NCBI GenBank assembly: GCA_018242765.1
Contig: JAFEBH010000013.1
Span: forward strand, 237,212 to 301,211
Length of the DNA: 64,000 nucleotides
Direction of reading: 5' to 3'
Origin: Nitrospira sp.
GTDB taxonomy: Bacteria > Nitrospirota > Nitrospiria > Nitrospirales > Nitrospiraceae
Both the position numbers and the translations under genes were made by a program. The notes beneath the pieces are model-generated. The model saw only the letters and a list, made by a program, of their open reading frames with translations. It made no database searches and was not told the origin of the DNA. The number at the start of each line of letters is the position of its first letter. Position 1 is the first letter of the stretch. Shown here piece by piece: positions 59,729 to 64,000 of the stretch.

Positions 59729-60034
59729 GAGTTCACTCCTGGGTTTATGCCACCACAGCCCGAAGGTCTATGTTAGTAAGCGTAACTTTATCTTTCTCGT
59801 CCAAACCAATCACACCGCGACCGGCTGGAAACTAGTGCAAGGCCTCCCCGTCAAAATCCTCCCACCGCATGAGTGATTGTACTGGCTGCTGTGCTGGGCG
59901 CAACGAGAATGTCAGTTTCCACCCGCCGATAGGCTTACACCAAGCTCAGGAGCAACAGAGGTTTTCCCACAATCTGTTTGAAACGCACCCGTCTCAGTTT
60001 GCAATCAGCCGGCTTCGTCCGTATGATCACTGCG
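59729..60034. other. Intergenic region, no gene seen
   Basis: About 300 bp between the divergent methyltransferase and PP-loop genes; frames here lack support. Should hold promoters for both. Confidence 0.4.
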
Positions 60035-60973
60035 ATGAATTGTACGAAATGTAAGACTAAGGCCGTGCTGAAGTTGCCCCGTCACAACGCAGCATTCTGC
60101 AAGGGTTGCTTGAACTCTTTTGCTCATGATCAAGTGATGCGAGCGATCAAGTCGCAGGAAATGTTCGGGAAGGATGACCGGATTCTTGTGGCTGTGTCGG
60201 GAGGAAAGGATAGTCTGGCGCTCTGGGATATGCTCCTGAAGCTGGGGTACAAGGCCGACGCGCTCTATGTGAATCTCGGTATTCCAGGCTATTCGGATCG
60301 CTCACGGGACAAGGTTCAGCGATATGCCGAAATGGTTGCGGTGTCGTGTGGAAGTACGCTGCATCTCCACACTGTTGAGCAAACCGAAGGCGCCGGCATT
60401 AAAGAACTTGCGCAGCTCGTGCATCGCCCGACGTGCAGTACCTGCGGTACGATCAAACGCTATCAATTCAACCGCGTGGCCATCGAACAGGATTATGATG
60501 TGATGGCGACCGGCCACAATCTCGACGATGAGGCTGCCCGCCTGCTCGGCAATGTGCTCCATTGGCAAGAAGACTATCTTGAGAAACAGAGTCCCAATCT
60601 TCCTGCCTCAATCGAAGGTTTCGCGAAAAAGGTGAAGCCTCTCTATAGATTGACTGAACGGGAACTTGCCGCCTACTGTGTGCTGAACGGGATCGATTAC
60701 ATCGTCGATGAATGTCCCATGGCGCGGGGTGCGCGCACCCTCCTCTACAAGGAGGTCCTCAACCGACTGGAGACGGAATCTCCTGGGACGAAACAATACT
60801 TCTATTGGGGGTTTTTGGAAAAGCAGCGTAAGAAAGCACCGACCGCGACGAGCATGACGGAAAAAGATCAAGCCTCGCTCCACCCCTGCCCGACTTGCGG
60901 GCAGCCCACCACGGCTGAGACCTGTTCGTACTGCAAGCTGATGGCGCGAGCCAAGGCACCACCCGCTCGCTGA
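60035..60973 (+). CDS. PP-loop tRNA-thiolation-type ATPase (TtcA/Ctu1-like)
   Basis: 312 residues from the ATG at 60035 (M-N-C-T-K-C-K-T-K-A, as homologues begin); no strong ribosome site, and the open frame goes back to 59978. N-terminal zinc finger (C-T-K-C, C-K-G-C); PP-loop V-S-G-G-K-D-S-L (ATP pyrophosphatase site); T-C-S-T-C-G-T-I-K-R with the C-x-x-C of sulfur chemistry; A-T-G-H-N-L-D-D-E-A; C-terminal zinc ribbon (C-P-T-C-G, C-S-Y-C). Expected to adenylate a tRNA base for sulfur transfer (TIGR00269/Ncs6-type). Target base unknown. Confidence 0.9.
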   Translation: MNCTKCKTKAVLKLPRHNAAFCKGCLNSFAHDQVMRAIKSQEMFGKDDRILVAVSGGKDSLALWDMLLKLGYKADALYVNLGIPGYSDRSRDKVQRYAEMVAVSCGSTLHLHTVEQTEGAGIKELAQLVHRPTCSTCGTIKRYQFNRVAIEQDYDVMATGHNLDDEAARLLGNVLHWQEDYLEKQSPNLPASIEGFAKKVKPLYRLTERELAAYCVLNGIDYIVDECPMARGARTLLYKEVLNRLETESPGTKQYFYWGFLEKQRKKAPTATSMTEKDQASLHPCPTCGQPTTAETCSYCKLMARAKAPPAR

Positions 60974-61058
60974 CCCATTCGGCTCTTGCAAACCTGGTGC
61001 GCACTCCGTAAGCTGATCGTCGACAGCATCTGCTCCATTCTCCACAAACGGACGTTGT

Positions 61059-62108
61059 ATGGGAACGGCTCCGCAAGATTACTATCAGACACTCGGTGTA
61101 TCCCGCACGGCTTCAGCTGATGAGATCAAGAAAGCCTTTCGTCGGTTGGCCCGTCAATACCATCCCGACCTTCACTCCGGTGCGAAGAAGGCCGAGATGG
61201 AAAAGAAATTTAAAGAGCTCAATGAAGCACAGGAGGTCCTCACCGATCCCGACAAGCGAAAGAAGTATGATCAGTACGGGAGCGATTGGGATCAAGCTCA
61301 AGCGTTTGAAAAGGCTCGTCAGCAGGCCTGGACGAGAGGCGCGAGTAGCCCTTGGGATTTTGAGCAAGATCCCAACAGTCGCGGCGGGACCGGAGAACAC
61401 TTCTCTGATTTCTTTGAGAGCTTATTTGGAAATCGAAAACAGGAGACCGGAGGACGGAGTACAAGTGGACGGTCTGGGCAGGATTTAGAGACGGAAGTGC
61501 AGTTGACCTTGCGGGAAGTTCTGACCGGTGTCGTGAAACGGGTGAATCTGCGGGAACCACAAACCTGTTCGACCTGTCAGGGCCACGGCACGGTGCGGGG
61601 ACGGCCCTGTGGAACCTGTCAGGGCACTGGGAGAACGACCGATCACAAAACCATTGAAGTGAAAATTCCTGCGGGGGTGCAGGACGGTACTCGAGTTCGG
61701 GTTGCAGGAAAAGGTCAGCTCGGGAGCGGCGGTGGGAAGCGGGGCGATCTCTATCTGCTGATCAATATCCCTACCGATCAAATTTTTCGCCGGCAGGGGT
61801 CGGATCTTCATGTCACCCTCCCCATCTATCCGTGGGAAGCGATTCTTGGAGCAGACGTAACGGCGCCTACGTTGACGGAACCGGTGAAGGTCAAAGTGCC
61901 TCCTGGCAGCAAGGCTGACGCGAAACTTCGACTCAAGGGGAAAGGATTACCCTCGGCCACCGGTGGGGCTGGAGACCTCTTTTTGACCTTGCAGATCGTG
62001 ATGCCGACGATGGCCACGGAAGAAGAGCGGATCCTCTACGAACGGTTGAGCAAACAACGGCATCCGGATCCCCGCGCGGAACTCCTCCATCAGGCACAAC
62101 GGTATTGA
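61059..62108 (+). CDS. DnaJ-like co-chaperone with a half zinc finger
   Basis: 349 residues. J domain about 7-72 with HPD at 35-37, activates Hsp70 ATPase. A G/F-poor linker (about 95-150) leads to a cysteine region with only two C-x-x-C-x-G-x-G motifs (C-S-T-C-Q-G-H-G, C-G-T-C-Q-G-T-G), where DnaJ has four and CbpA has none. C-terminal substrate domain (I-P-A-G-V-Q-D-G-T-R-V-R-V, L-P-I-Y-P-W-E-A-I-L-G-A) is complete. Probably a DnaJ homologue that binds one zinc. About 85 bp after the PP-loop gene. Confidence 0.9.
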   Translation: MGTAPQDYYQTLGVSRTASADEIKKAFRRLARQYHPDLHSGAKKAEMEKKFKELNEAQEVLTDPDKRKKYDQYGSDWDQAQAFEKARQQAWTRGASSPWDFEQDPNSRGGTGEHFSDFFESLFGNRKQETGGRSTSGRSGQDLETEVQLTLREVLTGVVKRVNLREPQTCSTCQGHGTVRGRPCGTCQGTGRTTDHKTIEVKIPAGVQDGTRVRVAGKGQLGSGGGKRGDLYLLINIPTDQIFRRQGSDLHVTLPIYPWEAILGADVTAPTLTEPVKVKVPPGSKADAKLRLKGKGLPSATGGAGDLFLTLQIVMPTMATEEERILYERLSKQRHPDPRAELLHQAQRY

Positions 62109-62219
62109 GTCAACACGATAGCCGCTTCAATATGAACGTGGAGTCGAAGGGCTCGCTTGCGTTGCGGCGCTTGCTGTGGCAAGCTTCGGACAAGGGGCTT
62201 CCAAACCAAGGAGGAATGC

Positions 62220-62867
62220 ATGAAGTCAGTCACGAAGACGGCAATGGTTGCGGTTGTGTCGGCCTGTCTGTTGGTGTTGGGCGTACCCAGTCTGTGGGCG
62301 AACGATCCAAGTTATGGTCATGCGGGAGGCGGACATGGCGGCGGCGGCAGTCATGGGTACGGAAAAGGGATGATGCATACCGGGACCGGTCATTTGATCC
62401 GACATCTATTGAAGCATGAAAAGGATATCGGACTCAGTGGGGATCAGGTCGCGAAGCTCAAGGAGATACAATTGAACCTTGACCGTGTCCGGATCAAGGC
62501 AGAAGCGGACATTCAAATTGCCGAACGTGAGGCCAAAGCGCTGACCGATGAGGAGAAGTCCGATCTCGGAGCGATCGAAGCCAAACTGAGACAGAGTGAA
62601 GATCTCCAAATCGGATTGCGCATGGCGGCGATCAAGGCTCGCCGAGACGTGATGGCCGTGCTGACTCCGGAACAGCGCGCCAAGGAAAAATCCGAGCATG
62701 ACAAAGTGATGGAGCAACACAAAGGCTCAGGGATGCATCATGGCGGGGCCATGCCCTATGGCGCCAATCCTCACGGTGCCGGCCCTCATGGTGCCAATCC
62801 CCATGGGAGCAACCCTCAGGGCAAGAATCCGCATGAGGCTGCACCTCCGGCATCACCCAGTTACTAG
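62220..62867 (+). CDS. Spy/CpxP-like periplasmic protein with a His-rich tail
   Basis: 215 residues from the ATG at 62220, just after AAGGAGG. Signal peptide about 1-25 (cleavage after L-W-A). A Gly/His-rich stretch (H-A-G-G-G-H-G-G-G-G-S-H-G) is followed by a helical core with the L-x-x-x-Q pattern of the LTXXQ family (L-S-G-D-Q-V-A-K-L-K-E-I-Q, L-T-P-E-Q-R-A-K). The C-terminus repeats G-A-N-P-H-G / G-A-G-P-H-G about five times. Spy-type proteins are ATP-independent periplasmic chaperones; the His clusters suggest metal binding. Followed by ilvD after 120 bp. Confidence 0.8.
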   Translation: MKSVTKTAMVAVVSACLLVLGVPSLWANDPSYGHAGGGHGGGGSHGYGKGMMHTGTGHLIRHLLKHEKDIGLSGDQVAKLKEIQLNLDRVRIKAEADIQIAEREAKALTDEEKSDLGAIEAKLRQSEDLQIGLRMAAIKARRDVMAVLTPEQRAKEKSEHDKVMEQHKGSGMHHGGAMPYGANPHGAGPHGANPHGSNPQGKNPHEAAPPASPSY

Positions 62868-62987
62868 CGGGATGGTGAAAACGTCCGCCGGCTTTGTGCT
62901 TACGTCGATTCCAATCTCGTGACACGTATTTCATGAAGCGTTGTTCACTTGCGGGATGCAGATTCAGAAAGAGGACCTCAACGACCG

Positions 62988-64000
62988 ATGAAAAAACAAG
63001 TCAAGCTTCAAAGTCATGATCTCTTGGTGGGAGCCGGCCGCGCGCCGGCTCGGGCGATGTTGAAAGCCGTCGGCTTTACGGACGACGACCTGACGAAACC
63101 GCTGGTCGGTGTTGCCAATACGTGGATTGAGGTCATGCCCTGCAATTTTCATTTACGTCGGCTTTCCGAGCGTGTGAAAGCCGGCATCCGAGCTGCCGGA
63201 GGGACTCCGATCGAGTACAACACGATCGCCGTGTCCGACGGAATCTCTATGGGCACCGAAGGCATGAAGGCTTCGCTCATCAGCCGTGAGGTCATTGCCG
63301 ATTCGATTGAACTCGTGGCACGTGGACATTTGTTTGATGCGGTCGTCGCGCTGTCCGGTTGCGACAAGACGATCCCTGGAACCGTCATGGCCCTCGCCCG
63401 GTTGAATGTGCCGTCGCTCATGCTGTACGGCGGATCGATTATGCCGGGACAGTTTCAGGGGCATGATGTGACCATTCAAGATGTCTTTGAAGCCGTCGGC
63501 AAGCATGCCTCGGGAAAAATGACCGATGCCGAGTTGAAGGACCTGGAGGATCATGCCTGTCCGGGACCTGGGGCCTGTGGTGGCCAATTTACGGCGAATA
63601 CCATGGCCATTGCCTTTGAGTTTCTGGGCATTTCCCCCATGGGGCGCAATGGAGTGCCCGCTATGGATAGTCAGAAAGATGATGTCGCATTCGAATGCGG
63701 CAAGATGGTGATGGAGCTTGTGAAGCAGGATCTTCGCCCGCGTCAGCTCATTACGCGCAAGTCATTGGAGAATGCCATTGCCGCTGTCGCGACGACGGGT
63801 GGCTCCACGAATGCCGTCCTGCATCTGCTTGCCATCGCGCGTGAATCGGGGATCAAGCTGAGCATCGACGATTTTGATAGGATCAACCGCAAGGTTCCGT
63901 TACTGGCCGACTTGAAGCCGGGCGGTCGCTTTGCCGCGGCGGATCTCTATGCCGCTGGGGGAACCACCCTGGTCGCCAAGCGATTGCTCGATGCTGGATT
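62988..64000 (+). CDS. ilvD: Dihydroxy-acid dehydratase, 3' end beyond the window
   Basis: The first 337 residues of about 560 are present. Dehydrates dihydroxy-acids to 2-keto acids in valine, leucine and isoleucine synthesis. The three cluster-binding cysteines are visible: Cys in V-M-P-C-N-F-H, S-G-C-D-K-T-I-P-G, and G-P-G-A-C-G-G-Q-F-T-A-N-T-M. Also D-G-I-S-M-G-T-E-G-M-K and T-T-G-G-S-T-N-A-V-L-H. GAGGA precedes the ATG. Confidence 0.97.
   Translation, partial: MKKQVKLQSHDLLVGAGRAPARAMLKAVGFTDDDLTKPLVGVANTWIEVMPCNFHLRRLSERVKAGIRAAGGTPIEYNTIAVSDGISMGTEGMKASLISREVIADSIELVARGHLFDAVVALSGCDKTIPGTVMALARLNVPSLMLYGGSIMPGQFQGHDVTIQDVFEAVGKHASGKMTDAELKDLEDHACPGPGACGGQFTANTMAIAFEFLGISPMGRNGVPAMDSQKDDVAFECGKMVMELVKQDLRPRQLITRKSLENAIAAVATTGGSTNAVLHLLAIARESGIKLSIDDFDRINRKVPLLADLKPGGRFAAADLYAAGGTTLVAKRLLDAG

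Noticed and set aside
1..64000. tRNA or rRNA genes, origin of replication, riboswitches.
   Set aside because: I looked for T-loop-like GGTTCGANTCC, rRNA stretches and DnaA-box clusters and saw none; a covariance-model scan would be needed to exclude small RNAs.

Overview
This is a bacterial chromosome segment from a Gram-negative organism. Outer-membrane beta-barrels, an Slp-type lipoprotein, an OmpA-like protein, lipobox proteins and a periplasmic DegQ-type protease all point to two membranes. GC content looks to be in the mid-50s and Shine-Dalgarno sites are strong. Large PAS sensor kinases, many tiny stress/membrane proteins, a COG3743-type helix-hairpin-helix protein and the housekeeping gene style resemble the Nitrospirota, most likely genus Nitrospira. 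That assignment is an inference from remembered protein resemblance; no 16S or marker search was possible. No rRNA, tRNA, CRISPR array or intact mobile element was found.

Layout. 1-3 kb: the 3' part of zwf, an IS5-type remnant, a CBS-domain protein and a CsbD protein. 3-14 kb: signalling. An ATGA-coupled three-gene cascade (CHASE3/PAS kinase, single-domain receiver, REC-kinase-REC hybrid) is followed by small envelope proteins (beta-barrel, secreted beta/gamma-crystallin-like protein, DUF1328) and a 1090-residue membrane hybrid kinase. 14-22 kb: a gene-poor accessory stretch of small secreted, zinc-ribbon and membrane proteins, including a YqjD/YqjE-like operon, an atypical Fe/Mn superoxide dismutase and several broken genes. 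22-33 kb: an AI-2E-type permease, two convergent orphan NarL-type regulators, DUF481 and Slp envelope proteins, an IS6 remnant, an aldo/keto reductase, DUF488, a C39-like cysteine peptidase fold, a SigZ remnant, a flavoprotein and a ferritin-like protein.

33-64 kb is mainly core genome: accA-dnaE, then an unusual pair of coiled-coil/helix-hairpin-helix genes with an OmpA-like partner, then purH, purD, an FmdB-like protein, the rsmD-coaD-aminotransferase operon, radC, an EF-G-like GTPase, a TrkA_C-like protein with a DegQ-type protease, a methyltransferase, a tRNA-thiolation-type PP-loop enzyme, a DnaJ-like chaperone, a Spy-like protein and the 5' part of ilvD.

Two observations stand out. First, a 16-bp motif, CTAGGGG(A/T)T-N3-CCAG, occurs in four intergenic regions of the accessory stress/envelope part, three times in the same orientation 98-177 bp upstream of a small-protein gene. 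It looks like the operator or promoter element of an undescribed regulon. Second, 38.6-45.1 kb holds a duplicated module: a membrane-anchored coiled-coil protein of 101-residue (303-bp) tandem repeats ending in a helix-hairpin-helix domain, next to an OmpA-like protein with an N-terminal membrane segment. The second copy has six repeats instead of four, has lost exactly its membrane helix, and keeps only a decayed stub of its OmpA-like partner. The topology suggests a bridge from peptidoglycan through the inner membrane toward DNA or other cytoplasmic targets.
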